From contig JAUSMJ010000073.1 of assembly GCA_030645575.1 (NCBI GenBank), forward strand, positions 42,228 through 106,227: 64,000 bases of DNA, in the 5' to 3' direction. The translations under genes and the position numbers were made by a program. Below, piece after piece: positions 9,552-18,375 of this stretch. Numbering within the stretch: the stretch's first letter is position 1; every line of letters begins with the position of its first letter. The notes below the pieces were generated by a model. The model searched no databases. It was not told the DNA's origin and saw only the letters and a list, made by a program, of their open reading frames with translations. Source of the stretch: Caulobacter sp. (GTDB lineage: Bacteria > Pseudomonadota > Alphaproteobacteria > Caulobacterales > Caulobacteraceae).

Positions 9552-10799
9552 ATGCGCCTGTCACCGGAAGAGAAGGCTGTTCTGGACGCTCTTGGCGAAC
9601 AGGGGGCGGCCATCGTCGATCGGGCCGTCGGCTGGTGCGCGGTTAATTCCGGCAGCCGCAATGGACCCGGCCTCGAACAGACCCGCGGGCTGCTCAAGGA
9701 CGCCTTCGCGGCGCTGCCCACCGAGCCGCAGGACATGCCGCTGGCGCCCTCGATCGAAATCGCCGCCGATGGCCAGGAGCGGGAGCAGCAGCACCCGCCC
9801 GCCATCGCCGTCATCGTCCGTCCGGAAGCGCCGGTGCAGGTCGTCCTGACCGGCCACTACGACACCGTTTATCCGGCGGACAGCCGCTTCCAGACCGTGG
9901 TGACCCGCCCGGATGGCGCCCTGAACGGTCCCGGCATCGCCGACATGAAGGGCGGCATCAGCGTGATCCTCGCCGCCCTGCAGGCCTTCGAGACCCATGC
10001 CGACGCGGCGAAGGTCGGCTACCGCGTGCTGTTGTCGCCGGACGAGGAGATCGGCTCCCTGGCCTCCGCCCCGGTGCTGGCGGAGTTCGGCCGGCTGGGG
10101 CATGTGGGCTTGACCTATGAGCCGGCCCTGGCCGACGGAACCCTGGCCGGCGAGCGCAAGGGCTCGGGCAACTTCCACGTCCGCGTCACGGGCCGAACGG
10201 CCCACGCCGGTCGCGACTTCGCCCTCGGCCGCAACGCCATCACGGCCGCCGCCCGCATCGCCGGGGCCCTGGACTCCCTCAACGGCCGCCGCGACGGCGC
10301 GACCCTGAACGTGGCGAAGATCGACGGCGGTTCGCCGCTGAACGTCGTGCCCGACATCGCCGTGGTCCGGTTCAACGTCCGCTTCCCGGACGCCCTGGCC
10401 GCCGCCTGGCTCGAAGCCGGCATCGCCGAGGCCATGACGGTCGGGGAGGGCGACGGACTCACCGTCAACCTGCACGGCGGCTTCACCCGCCCGGCCAAGC
10501 CGTTCAACGCCGCCCAGACCGCGCTGTTCGGCAAGGTCAGGGAGGTTGGCGGGCTGCTCGGCCAGGACATCGCCTGGAAGCCGTCCGGCGGCGTCTGCGA
10601 GGGCAACAACCTGTTCGCGGTCGGCCTGCCCAATGTCGATACGCTCGGCGTGCGCGGTGGCGACATCCACAGCGAGACCGAGTTCGCCTGGCCGGACAGC
10701 TTCGCCGAGCGCGCGCGGCTGTCGGCCCTGATCCTGATGAAGCTCGCGTCGGGCGATATCGACGCCAGGGGCATCCGCGCCCTGATGGAGTCCCATTGA
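9552..10799 (+). CDS. M20-family metallohydrolase heading the AST arginine operon (candidate succinylglutamate desuccinylase)
   Basis: Starting at ATG 9552 (an in-frame TTG at 9540 is the alternative) this is a 415-residue zinc-dependent hydrolase of the M20/carboxypeptidase-G2 type. Metal and catalytic motifs are present in order: GHYDTV (His, then Asp), GIADMKGG (bridging Asp), SPDEEIGS (catalytic Glu), YEPA (Glu), TAHAGRD (dimer-domain His) and GDIHSETE (last His). It is the first gene of a run with astA, astD and astB, and its stop overlaps the astA ATG (TGATG). The pathway's last enzyme, AstE, is normally a differently folded desuccinylase that is missing here. I infer that this M20 enzyme removes succinate from N-succinylglutamate, or an earlier succinylated intermediate. 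Family certain, substrate inferred. Confidence 0.8.
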   Translation: MRLSPEEKAVLDALGEQGAAIVDRAVGWCAVNSGSRNGPGLEQTRGLLKDAFAALPTEPQDMPLAPSIEIAADGQEREQQHPPAIAVIVRPEAPVQVVLTGHYDTVYPADSRFQTVVTRPDGALNGPGIADMKGGISVILAALQAFETHADAAKVGYRVLLSPDEEIGSLASAPVLAEFGRLGHVGLTYEPALADGTLAGERKGSGNFHVRVTGRTAHAGRDFALGRNAITAAARIAGALDSLNGRRDGATLNVAKIDGGSPLNVVPDIAVVRFNVRFPDALAAAWLEAGIAEAMTVGEGDGLTVNLHGGFTRPAKPFNAAQTALFGKVREVGGLLGQDIAWKPSGGVCEGNNLFAVGLPNVDTLGVRGGDIHSETEFAWPDSFAERARLSALILMKLASGDIDARGIRALMESH

Positions 10800-11803
10800 T
10801 GCTTGTTGTCCGCCCCGCGGCTCCCGCCGACTACGATCAACTGATGGAGCTGGCCGTGCTGTCCGGACGCGGCTTCACCAGCCTGCCCGAGGACGAGCCG
10901 ACCCTGCGCGCGCGCCTTGACCTGTCGCTGGCCAGCTTCTCCGGCGCGGTTGCCCCGCCGGAGGCCTGGTACACCCTGATGCTGGAGGATACCGACACGG
11001 GCGCCATCGACGGCGTCGCCGGGGTCAAGGCCAGCGTCGGTCTCAAGCGGCCGTTCTTCTCGTTCCGGGTCGTCACCCTGGCCCAGTCGTCGCCGACGCT
11101 GGACATGCGCTTCGACCACCAGGCCCTGGTGCTGGTCAACGAATGCGCGGGTTGGTCCGAGGTCGGCTCGCTGTTCCTGCGGCCCGAGAAGCGCAAGGGC
11201 GGCGCCGGCCGGCTGCTGGCCCAGTCGCGCTACATGCTGATCGGCGTCGAGCCACAGCGCTTCGCCGAGATGGTGCTGGCCGAGCTGCGCGGCTGGTTCG
11301 ACGAGGACGGCAGCTGCCCGTTCTGGGAACATGTGGCCCACCGCTTCTTCCCCCTGCCGTTCGACGAGGCCGACCTGATGAGCGCCTCGACCAACGGCCA
11401 GTTCATCCTCGATCTGGCGCCGCGGCATCCGATCTACACGGGCCTGCTGCCGGAATCGGCGCGCCAGGCCGTCGGCCGGGTCCACCGCGACGGCGAGGCG
11501 GCCCGCGCCATGCTTGAGCGCGAGGGCTTCCGCTATCAGGGGCTGGTCGATCTGTTCGACGCCGGCCCGACCATGGGCGCGCCGCGCGACGACATCCACA
11601 CCGTCAAGGAGGCCCGTCGCTTGATGGTGCGGCTGGGCGAGGACGCCGTCGGCAAGGAGGCGCTGGTCTCGACCAACGATGTCGGCCGGTTCCGCGCCGT
11701 GCGAGCGCCGGTGCTGCTGGACGGCAAGGCGGCGGTGCTGTCGCGCCTGGCGGCCGAAGTCCTGGGCGTTCGCGAAGGTGATCTGGTGAAGGTGAAGGCA
11801 TGA
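10799..11803 (+). CDS. astA: arginine N-succinyltransferase
   Basis: This 334-residue protein starts MLVVRPAAPADYDQLMELA and contains the typical AstA features GFTSLPEDEPTLRARL, GLKRPFFSFRVVTLAQSS and EVGSLFLRPEKRKGGAGRLL, the last being the acyl-CoA-binding part of the GNAT-like fold. AstA transfers succinyl from succinyl-CoA to the alpha-amino group of arginine, the first step of the AST route in the cytoplasm. It begins at the ATG that overlaps the stop of the M20 hydrolase. An in-frame TTG just before is less likely. The gene is single and not split into AstA/AruG-type paralogues here. Confidence 0.93.
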   Translation: MLVVRPAAPADYDQLMELAVLSGRGFTSLPEDEPTLRARLDLSLASFSGAVAPPEAWYTLMLEDTDTGAIDGVAGVKASVGLKRPFFSFRVVTLAQSSPTLDMRFDHQALVLVNECAGWSEVGSLFLRPEKRKGGAGRLLAQSRYMLIGVEPQRFAEMVLAELRGWFDEDGSCPFWEHVAHRFFPLPFDEADLMSASTNGQFILDLAPRHPIYTGLLPESARQAVGRVHRDGEAARAMLEREGFRYQGLVDLFDAGPTMGAPRDDIHTVKEARRLMVRLGEDAVGKEALVSTNDVGRFRAVRAPVLLDGKAAVLSRLAAEVLGVREGDLVKVKA

Positions 11804-11815
11804 CAACGCGCTTCT

Positions 11816-11967
11816 CCCTTCCCCCTCGATGGGGGAAGGGTCGGGGATGGGGGTGTGGCCGCTCGGCATGGGCGGGAGGCTCAGCGGGGCACCGCGCCTC
11901 ACGCGATCTTCCCCCCGCAGCCTGCACACACCCCCAACCCAACCCTTCCCCCATCGAGGGGGAAGGG
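11816..11967. repeat. paired palindromic intergenic repeat between astA and astD
   Basis: Two near-identical palindromes with arms CCCTTCCCCC and GGGGGAAGGG lie at 11,816-11,840 and 11,943-11,967. They are in turn nested in a larger inverted repeat, with GGGGATGGGGGTGTG answered by a CACACCCCCAACCC run. The whole element fills the astA-astD gap and can fold into a long hairpin. It resembles the interspersed palindromic elements common between genes in this bacterial order. It may reduce read-through from astA to astD. Confidence 0.75.
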
Positions 11968-11987
11968 CTTTCAGGCGGAGCCAGCCG

Positions 11988-13442
11988 ATGAGCCGCGGTC
12001 TCTACATCAATGGCGTCTGGTCATCCGGCCATGGTCCGGCCCTGACCTCGATCGACCCCGCCACCGGCCAGCCGGTCTGGCAGGCCGCGACGGCTTCCGC
12101 CGAGGACGTGGCCCGCGCGGTCGCCGCCGCTCGCCACGCCTTCCAGGACTGGGCCGACCAGCCCCGCGAGGAGCGGATCGCCGTGCTGCGCCGCTACAAG
12201 GCCGCGCTCGACGCCCGCAAGGACGCCTTCGCCGAGGCCCTCAGCCGCGAGACCGGCAAGGCCCTGTGGGAGACGAAGGCCGAGCTCGGCTCGATGATGG
12301 CCAAGGTCGATGTCTCGATCACGGCCTATGACGAGCGGACCGGCGTGCGCGAGTCCGCCATGCCGTTCGGCCGCGCCGTGCTGCGCCATCGGCCGCATGG
12401 CGTGATGGCCGTGCTGGGGCCGTTCAACTTCCCGGGCCACCTGCCCAACGGCCACATCGTCCCGGCCTTGCTGGCCGGCGACACCATCGTGTTCAAGCCG
12501 TCCGAGGAAACCCCGATGGCCGGCGAACTGCTGGTCGAGGCGCTTGAGGCCGCCGGCCTGCCGCCGGGCGTGGTCAATCTGGTCCAGGGTGGTCGTGAGA
12601 CGGGCGCGGCCCTGATCGAACAGGAGATCGACGGCCTGTTGTTCACCGGCTCGGCCGCCGCCGGCAGCCACTTCCGCCGCGTGTTCGCCGACCGGCCGGA
12701 CGTGATCCTGGCGCTGGAGCTGGGTGGCAACAATCCGCTGGTGGTCTGGGATGTCGCCGATCCGGAGGCGGCCGCGGCCCTGGTCATCCAGTCGGCCTTC
12801 ATCACCACCGGCCAGCGCTGTTCCTGCGCCCGCCGGCTGATCGTGCCCGAGGGTCACGAGGGCGAAGCGGTGATCGAGGCGATCACGGCCCTGTCCGACC
12901 GGCTGATCGCCGGGGCCTGGAACAGCACGCCGGAGCCCTTCATGGGCCCGCTGATCTCCGCCCGCGCCGGCCGCATGGCCCGCGAGGCGGCCGGCCTGCT
13001 CGAGGGCCGGGTGATCCGCGAGGCCCGCGCCATCGAAGGGCTCAGCGAGGCCTTCATCACCCCGGCCATCGTCGATGTCAGCCATCACGAGACGCCCGAC
13101 GAGGAGATCTTCGCCCCGGTGCTGCAGGTGCGCCGCGCGGCGACCTTCGACGGCGCCATCGCCCTGGCCAACGCCACCCGCTACGGCCTGTCGGCCGGCC
13201 TGATCAGCGACGATCCCGCCCGCTGGGAGCGCTTCCTGCAGCGCATCCGCGCCGGGGTGGTCAACTGGAACCGGCCGACCACCGGCGCGGCCGGCTCGGC
13301 GCCGTTCGGCGGCCTGGGCGCCTCGGGCAACCATCGGCCGAGCGCCTATTACGCGGCCGACTACTGCGCCTATCCCGTGGCCAGTTTCGAGGCCGACGCG
13401 GTGCTGCCGACGGTCGGGGAAATCAAGGGGCTGAGAGGGTGA
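11988..13442 (+). CDS. astD: succinylglutamate-semialdehyde dehydrogenase
   Basis: This is a 484-residue aldehyde dehydrogenase starting at ATG 11988 (MSRGLYINGVW). The frame is open further upstream, but that part only translates the palindromic repeat. The general-base glutamate is in LALELGGNNPLVVW and the catalytic cysteine in TGQRCSCARRL. The pairing with astA and astB and the length fit AstD, which oxidises N-succinylglutamate 5-semialdehyde to N-succinylglutamate with NAD(P). The C-terminus PFGGLGASGNHRPSAYYAAD is characteristic of the family. Confidence 0.93.
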   Translation: MSRGLYINGVWSSGHGPALTSIDPATGQPVWQAATASAEDVARAVAAARHAFQDWADQPREERIAVLRRYKAALDARKDAFAEALSRETGKALWETKAELGSMMAKVDVSITAYDERTGVRESAMPFGRAVLRHRPHGVMAVLGPFNFPGHLPNGHIVPALLAGDTIVFKPSEETPMAGELLVEALEAAGLPPGVVNLVQGGRETGAALIEQEIDGLLFTGSAAAGSHFRRVFADRPDVILALELGGNNPLVVWDVADPEAAAALVIQSAFITTGQRCSCARRLIVPEGHEGEAVIEAITALSDRLIAGAWNSTPEPFMGPLISARAGRMAREAAGLLEGRVIREARAIEGLSEAFITPAIVDVSHHETPDEEIFAPVLQVRRAATFDGAIALANATRYGLSAGLISDDPARWERFLQRIRAGVVNWNRPTTGAAGSAPFGGLGASGNHRPSAYYAADYCAYPVASFEADAVLPTVGEIKGLRG

Positions 13443-13455
13443 GGGCCGCCGCTTT

Positions 13456-13580
13456 CCTCTCCCACTTGGGAGAGGGGGACCATGCGAAGCATGGTGGTGA
13501 GGGATGCGCCGACGTCGGCCGACTCCTGCGCCTCCCTCTCAGTCAGGCCTCCGGCCCGACAGCTCTCCCAACAGGGAGAG
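13456..13580. repeat. mosaic palindromic repeat between astD and astB
   Basis: The gap holds several small inverted repeats: CTCTCCC with GGGAGAG at 13,457-13,474, an ACCATGC/GCATGGT hairpin near 13,480-13,496, and CTCTCCC with GGGAGAG at 13,563-13,580. The end of the last palindrome also supplies the AGGGAGAG that serves as ribosome-binding site for astB. This mosaic layout is typical of interspersed intergenic repeat families in Caulobacterales. Confidence 0.65.
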
Positions 13581-13584
13581 CGAG

Positions 13585-14919
13585 GTGTTGAAAGCCGTCG
13601 AAGCCAACTGCGACGGGCTGGTCGGACCGACCCACAGCTTCGCCGGCCTGGCCCCAGGCAACCTGGCCAGCGAGCACAACAAGGGCGATCCGTCGAATCC
13701 GCGCGCGGCGGTGCTGGAGGGCCTGGCCAAGATGCGGCTGATGGCCGACCTCGGCCTGCCGCAGTTCGTCCTGCCGCCGCATGAGCGGCCAGATGTCGGC
13801 TTCCTGCGGGCCATCGGCTTCGCCGGAACCGACGCCGCCGTCATCGAGACGGCGGCGAAGCAGGCGCCGGAACTGCTCAACACCGCCTGTTCGGCCTCGT
13901 CGATGTGGGCCGCCAACGCCGCGACGGTGACGCCGAGCGCGGACGCCGCCGACGGACGCGTGCATTTCACTCCGGCCAACCTGCTGACCAACCTGCACCG
14001 CGGCCTTGAGGGTGGCCAGACGACGCTGGCCCTTCGCCGGCTGTTTCCGGACGAGGCCCGGTTCGCCGTGCACGATCCGCTGCCGGCCGCGCCACATTTC
14101 GCCGACGAGGGCGCCGCCAATCACGTGCGGCTCTGCGCCGATCACGGTGAGCCCGGCGTCAACCTGTTCGCCTGGGGCCGCGAGGCCTGGGAGCAGTGGC
14201 AGGGTCATTTCCCGGCCCGCCAGACCCTGCAGGCCTCCGAGGCCGTCGCACGCCGTCATGGCGCGGGCGGCGCGGTGTTCGCCCGCCAGGCGCGGTTCGC
14301 GATCGACGCGGGGGTGTTCCACAACGACGTCGTCTGCGTCGGCGCGAGGGACTGCCTGTTCTACCACGAGGCGGCGTTCGAGGACGCGGCGGCGATGCAG
14401 GCGGACGTCCGCGCCGCCGCGGCCGGCCGGTTCGAGCCACAGTTCGTGGAGATCAGCACCGCCGACCTGCCGCTGACCGACGCCATCGGCAGCTATCTGT
14501 TCAACTCGATGCTGGTGGGCCTGCCCGGTGAGGACCGGCTGACCCTGATCGCTCCGGGCGAGACGGCCGACACCCCGACCGCCCGGGCGGTGGTCGATCG
14601 CGCCATCGCGTCCAACGGTCCAATCGGCCGGGTCGAGTACGTCGATGTGCGCCAGAGCATGCGCAACGGCGGCGGTCCGGCCTGTCTGCGCTTGCGGGTG
14701 GTGCTGACCGAGGCGGAACTGGCGGCCGCCAATCCCGCCCAGCGGTTCGATGCGGCGCTGCACGACAGGCTGACGGCCTGGGCCGGCAGCCACTACCGCG
14801 ACCGCCTGCGCCCCGCCGACCTCGCCGACCCGCAACTGCTGATCGAGAGCTGCCGGGCGCTGGACGAGCTGACCGGGATCCTCGACCTGGGCAGCGGCTT
14901 CTATCCGTTCCAGCGATAG
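13585..14919 (+). CDS. astB: N-succinylarginine dihydrolase
   Basis: This is a 444-residue protein close to the usual AstB length, beginning with the family hallmark EANCDGLVGPTHSFAGLAPG. AstB removes two ammonia and one CO2 from N-succinylarginine to yield N-succinylornithine. The catalytic cysteine is in GGGPACLRLRVV near the C-terminus and a histidine is in GVFHNDVVCVG. The start is GTG 13585 or the adjacent TTG 13588; alignment to other AstB proteins slightly favours the latter. The ribosome-binding site AGGGAGAG is part of the upstream repeat. No astC-type transaminase follows, so that step is probably done by ArgD elsewhere. Confidence 0.92.
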   Translation: MLKAVEANCDGLVGPTHSFAGLAPGNLASEHNKGDPSNPRAAVLEGLAKMRLMADLGLPQFVLPPHERPDVGFLRAIGFAGTDAAVIETAAKQAPELLNTACSASSMWAANAATVTPSADAADGRVHFTPANLLTNLHRGLEGGQTTLALRRLFPDEARFAVHDPLPAAPHFADEGAANHVRLCADHGEPGVNLFAWGREAWEQWQGHFPARQTLQASEAVARRHGAGGAVFARQARFAIDAGVFHNDVVCVGARDCLFYHEAAFEDAAAMQADVRAAAAGRFEPQFVEISTADLPLTDAIGSYLFNSMLVGLPGEDRLTLIAPGETADTPTARAVVDRAIASNGPIGRVEYVDVRQSMRNGGGPACLRLRVVLTEAELAAANPAQRFDAALHDRLTAWAGSHYRDRLRPADLADPQLLIESCRALDELTGILDLGSGFYPFQR

Positions 14920-14928
14920 CCGCCGCGC

Positions 14929-14996
14929 GGGGACATGTACCGCCTTCGGTACGTGTCCCCTGCCGGAAGGGGACACGCACTGAAGTGCATGTCCCC
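14929..14996. repeat. two tandem hairpins of the GGGGACAYG type
   Basis: Two consecutive hairpins occupy the gap between convergent astB and phenylalanine hydroxylase. The first (14,929-14,960) pairs GGGGACATGTACC with its complement around CTTCGG; the second (14,969-14,996) pairs GGGGACACGCACT with GTGCATGTCCCC. The arms share the core GGGGACAYG. Paired REP-like hairpins with GGGGAC ends are widespread and are often mobilised by RAYT-type transposases. A related GGGGACGCGCAC occurs near 50,197. They could also act as a bidirectional terminator. Confidence 0.7.
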
Positions 14997-14999
14997 GTG

Positions 15000-15860
15000 C
15001 TAGCCGCGGCTCAACGCGTAGGCCTGGGTGCCGCGCGTGAAGACCTTGTCGGTTTCCAGAATGGCGTCGATCGGAATATCCGCCGCGCCGTCGAGCCGCT
15101 CGTAGATCGGGGCGAAGTCCTGCAGCGTCGCGTCGAGCAGGGCCTGCAACGACGGGATGACGAAATAGACCTGCTGAAAGTCGTCGATCCGGTAGGGGGT
15201 GCGCATCAGCCGCTCCAGGTCGAAGCCGATGCGGTTGGGCGAGGCGTCGTCGATGGCGAAGATCGTCTCGGCGCGCGAGGAGACGATGCCGGCGCCATAG
15301 ATGCGCAGGCCCTTGGGCGTCTCCAGCAGACCGAACTCGACCGTGTACCAGTAGAGCCGGGCCAGATTGTGCAGCTGGCCCCGGCCGGCCGCGCGCAGGC
15401 CGCCCTCGCCATAGGCCTGCATGTAGTCAGCGAACACCGGGTCGGTCAGCATCGGCACATGGCCGAAGACATCGTGGAAGATGTCCGGCTCCTGCAGGTA
15501 GTCGAGCTGGTCGGGTCGGCGGATAAACTGGCCGGCGGGGAACCGCCGGTTGGCCAGATGCTCGAAGAACACCGCGTCCGGCACCAGCCCTGGCGCCGCG
15601 ACCACGGTCCAGCCGGTCAGGCGGCGCAGGTCCTCGTTGATCTTGCGGAAGTCGGGGATGCCGCCGCGGTGCAGGTCCAGGGCGTCCAGGCCGTGCAGGA
15701 ATTCGTCGCAGGCGTAGCCGGGGAGCAGAGCGGCCTGCCGCTCGTAGAGCGTATCCCACACCGCGTGCTCCGCCGGCGTATAGGCGTCCCACCTCTGGTC
15801 GATGGTCCAGTCCGCCGCCGCGCCCGGGGGCGGACGACTGTTGAAGCCGTCTGCGCTCAT
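15000..15860 (-). CDS. phhA: phenylalanine 4-monooxygenase
   Basis: This 286-residue, single-domain bacterial-type phenylalanine hydroxylase converts phenylalanine to tyrosine using tetrahydropterin and O2. Iron ligands are evident: the two histidines of DIFHDVFGHVPML (about residues 125-137) and the glutamate of WYTVEFGL (about 174). The pterin and substrate regions GLVPDAVFFEHLANRRFP and SPNRIGFDLERLMRTPYRID are also present. It lacks the regulatory ACT domain of animal enzymes, as usual in bacteria. The next gene downstream is convergent, and no pterin carbinolamine dehydratase gene is adjacent. Confidence 0.94.
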   Translation of the reverse strand: MSADGFNSRPPPGAAADWTIDQRWDAYTPAEHAVWDTLYERQAALLPGYACDEFLHGLDALDLHRGGIPDFRKINEDLRRLTGWTVVAAPGLVPDAVFFEHLANRRFPAGQFIRRPDQLDYLQEPDIFHDVFGHVPMLTDPVFADYMQAYGEGGLRAAGRGQLHNLARLYWYTVEFGLLETPKGLRIYGAGIVSSRAETIFAIDDASPNRIGFDLERLMRTPYRIDDFQQVYFVIPSLQALLDATLQDFAPIYERLDGAADIPIDAILETDKVFTRGTQAYALSRG

Positions 15861-15950
15861 GGGGTGAAGATACGGCGTGCTTCACGCAATGTCTGTCCGA
15901 AGGCGCCCCGGTTTGGCGGATTTTGCGGAAGGATGTTGCGTGGTTCGTGG

Positions 15951-16035
15951 TTCGACACGCACCCTGCGGGTGCTGCTCACCATGACGTATCCAAAATGCT
16001 CGTCATCCTGAGCAGCCGCGAAGCGGCGTGTCGAA
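15951..16035. repeat. long imperfect palindrome in the phhA-hspQ gap
   Basis: An 85-base imperfect inverted repeat begins TTCGACACGC and ends GCGTGTCGAA, with inner arms GCTGCTCACCATGACG and CGTCATCCTGAGCAGC. Sequences with GTCATCCTGAGC and GTGTCGAAGGA cores are common dispersed repeats in alphaproteobacteria. I see no coding potential in the 195-base gap. The element may also end transcription of hspQ. Confidence 0.65.
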
Positions 16036-16055
16036 GGACGCACGATCAGGAAGCG

Positions 16056-16385
16056 CTAATGGGCGATGCGCGGCCGCATGTTGTAGTGGCCGTCCTCGAA
16101 GCCCTCGAAGATCAGCGAGGCGTGCGGGTGGCCGACCGGCTCGCCGCTGTCGTCGGGCAGCAGGTTCTGCTCGGAGACGTAGGCGACGTAGGTGTTCTCG
16201 TTGTTCTCGGCCAGCAGGTGATAGAAGGGCTGGTCCTTGCGCGGCCGGATGTCCTCGGGGATCGACTCCCACCATTCGTCACTGTTGGCGAACTCGGGAT
16301 CGACGTCGAAGATGACGCCCCGGAACGGAAAGATCCGGTGCCTGACCACCTGGCCGATTCCAAATTTGGCGAGTCTGGCGTTCAT
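16056..16385 (-). CDS. hspQ: HspQ-like hemimethylated-DNA-binding / heat-shock protein
   Basis: The 109-residue protein from ATG 16385 (MNARLAKFGIGQVVRHR) is a YccV/HspQ-type beta-barrel. Family landmarks are FRGVIFDVDPEF, DQPFYHLLAENN and TYVAYVSEQNLLPD. HspQ binds hemimethylated DNA and in enterobacteria acts as an adaptor for Lon protease. The open frame extends upstream to 16547 but the extra 54 residues have no family support. The gene is single, divergent from the Ppx/GppA gene and convergent with nothing essential. Confidence 0.88.
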   Translation of the reverse strand: MNARLAKFGIGQVVRHRIFPFRGVIFDVDPEFANSDEWWESIPEDIRPRKDQPFYHLLAENNENTYVAYVSEQNLLPDDSGEPVGHPHASLIFEGFEDGHYNMRPRIAH

Positions 16386-16545
16386 AATCCGAGAATCTAG
16401 CGCGTCGCCCCTGACTGGAAGATGAACGTAGAGCCGTGGCGCCATTAGGCAAGTCAATGCCTTCCGCTGCGCGAAACAGGCCGCTACAGTCGCGCTCGAA
16501 ACGAGGCGCCCGCCCCGGGGTGTCTGCGCAGACAGGTATGCTGCC

Positions 16546-17661
16546 ATGTCGGAGGCGCCCAGTGCGCAAGGCGGCCCCCGCGGGGACCGCCGGGGGTCCC
16601 ATGCGGGCCCGCCACCCGCCTATGCGGCGCTGGACCTTGGCACGAACAACTGTCGCCTGCTGGTCGCCACCCCCACCCAGGGCGGCTTTCGCGTGGTCGA
16701 GGCCTATTCCCGCATCGTCCGGCTGGGCGAGGGCTTGAGTCTCACGGGCCGCATGTCGGACGCGGCCATGGACCGGGCTCTGGCCGCCCTGACGGTCTGC
16801 GCCGAGAAGATCCGCCGCCGCCGCTGCGTGCGGATCAAGGCCATCGCCACCCAGGCCTGCCGCCAGGCCGAGAACGGCGAGGCGTTCACCGCCCGGGTCG
16901 CCAGCGAAACCGGCCTGAAGCTGCAGATCATCACCCCCAAGGAAGAGGCCCACCTGTCCGTCGCCGGCTGCGTCAGCCTGCTGGACCGCGAGGCCGAAGC
17001 CGCCCTGGTGGTCGATGTCGGCGGCGGCTCGACCGAGCTGTCCTGGGTCGATCTGAAAGGCTCCGGACTCGACGCTCGCCCGCGCGAATTCGCGCCCTGG
17101 CGTCTGCCGATCAAGGCCTGGCTTTCCGTGCCGATCGGGGTCGTGACCCTGGCGGAGCGCTTTCCGGAGGCCGGCGGCGACGTTCAGGGCTGGTTCCGCG
17201 CCATGGTCGAGGCGGTCAAGGACCGCATCGCCGCCTTCCCACACGCCGAGCCGTTCCGGCAGGTGTTCGAGGCGGGCGGGGCGCACATGGTCGGCACGTC
17301 TGGCGCCATCACCAGCCTGGCCGGCCTGCACCTCGACCTGCCGCGCTATGACCGAAACCGCGTCGATGGCCTGTGGATGACCCGGGGCGAGTGCGAGGCG
17401 ACCACCGACCGGCTGCTGGCCTGGACGCCGGCCGAGCGGGCGGCCCAGCCCTGCATCGGGCCCGACCGGGCCGATCTGGTGCTGGCCGGGGCGGCGATCC
17501 TGCAGGCGGTGCAGGAGTTGTGGCCGTGCGAGCGGGTCCGCGTCGCCGACCGCGGCCTGCGCGAAGGCCTGCTGATGAGCCTGATGAGCGACGAGCAGCC
17601 ACGCCGCCGGCGACGCAAACGGGGCGCCGGCGGCCGGAAACCTGTAGAAGCCTCAGCATGA
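16546..17661 (+). CDS. Ppx/GppA-family phosphatase
   Basis: This 371-residue protein is of the short exopolyphosphatase/guanosine pentaphosphatase type, holding only the two actin-like ATPase folds. Motifs include YAALDLGTNNCRLL (phosphate 1), IATQACRQAENG, VVDVGGGSTELSW (phosphate 2) and VGTSGAITSLAG. A basic tail (RRRRRKRGAGGRK) ends the protein. It hydrolyses polyphosphate or pppGpp; which one cannot be told from sequence. It overlaps rlmE by four bases (ATGA), a pairing that recurs in Caulobacterales. Confidence 0.88.
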   Translation: MSEAPSAQGGPRGDRRGSHAGPPPAYAALDLGTNNCRLLVATPTQGGFRVVEAYSRIVRLGEGLSLTGRMSDAAMDRALAALTVCAEKIRRRRCVRIKAIATQACRQAENGEAFTARVASETGLKLQIITPKEEAHLSVAGCVSLLDREAEAALVVDVGGGSTELSWVDLKGSGLDARPREFAPWRLPIKAWLSVPIGVVTLAERFPEAGGDVQGWFRAMVEAVKDRIAAFPHAEPFRQVFEAGGAHMVGTSGAITSLAGLHLDLPRYDRNRVDGLWMTRGECEATTDRLLAWTPAERAAQPCIGPDRADLVLAGAAILQAVQELWPCERVRVADRGLREGLLMSLMSDEQPRRRRRKRGAGGRKPVEASA

Positions 17662-18368
17662 GTGACGACGAGCCCCCCAAACGCCGCATGGTTCGCCTGC
17701 CGACGGCCGGCAACGAAGGCGTCGGCCGGGGCAAGCCCGCGCGCCTGAAGACCGCCAAGGGCCGCCGACCCTCGTCCCAGGCCTGGCTGGAGCGGCAGAT
17801 CAACGACCCGTTCTCGGCCGAGGCCCGTGCCATGGGCTATCGCAGCCGCGCGGCCTTCAAGTTCACCGAGATCGACGACCGGTTCCACCTGGTCAAGCCG
17901 GGCAGCAGGATCGTCGACCTGGGCTGCGCGCCCGGCGGCTGGGTGCAGATGGCGCTCAAGCGCGGGGCCGGCAAGACCGTCGGCATCGACCTGTTGCCCG
18001 TCGATCCGTTGCCGCCGGCCGAGATGATCCAGATGGACTTCACCGACCCGGCGGCCGGGCCGCTGTTGATCGAGATGCTTGGCGGCGCGCCGGACCTGGT
18101 GCTGTCGGACATGGCGCCCAACACCGTCGGTCACCGCGAGACCGACCACCTGCGCATCGTCGGCCTGATCGAACTGGCCGCGGCGTTCGCCATCGAGGTG
18201 CTCAAGCCCGGCGGCAGCTTTGTCGCCAAGGCCTTCCAGGGCGGCGAGACGGCGGCGATCATTCGCGACCTGAAGAAGCACTTCGACAAGGTCCAGCACG
18301 TCAAGCCCAAGGCCAGCCGGGCGGACAGCTCGGAGGTCTTCCTCGTGGCGACCGGGTTCAAGGGGTAG
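17658..18368 (+). CDS. rlmE: 23S rRNA (uridine-2'-O)-methyltransferase RlmE
   Basis: This 236-residue FtsJ/RrmJ-type enzyme methylates the 2'-O of U2552 in 23S rRNA during 50S assembly. The start ATG 17658 overlaps the upstream stop. The family's catalytic K-D-K residues are visible in SRAAFKF, LVLSDMAPN and FVAKAFQG, and the SAM loop is VDLGCAPGGWVQMA. The basic N-terminal ~45 residues are an extension relative to the E. coli protein and probably bind RNA. Confidence 0.93.
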   Translation: MSDDEPPKRRMVRLPTAGNEGVGRGKPARLKTAKGRRPSSQAWLERQINDPFSAEARAMGYRSRAAFKFTEIDDRFHLVKPGSRIVDLGCAPGGWVQMALKRGAGKTVGIDLLPVDPLPPAEMIQMDFTDPAAGPLLIEMLGGAPDLVLSDMAPNTVGHRETDHLRIVGLIELAAAFAIEVLKPGGSFVAKAFQGGETAAIIRDLKKHFDKVQHVKPKASRADSSEVFLVATGFKG

Positions 18369-18375
18369 GGATCGC

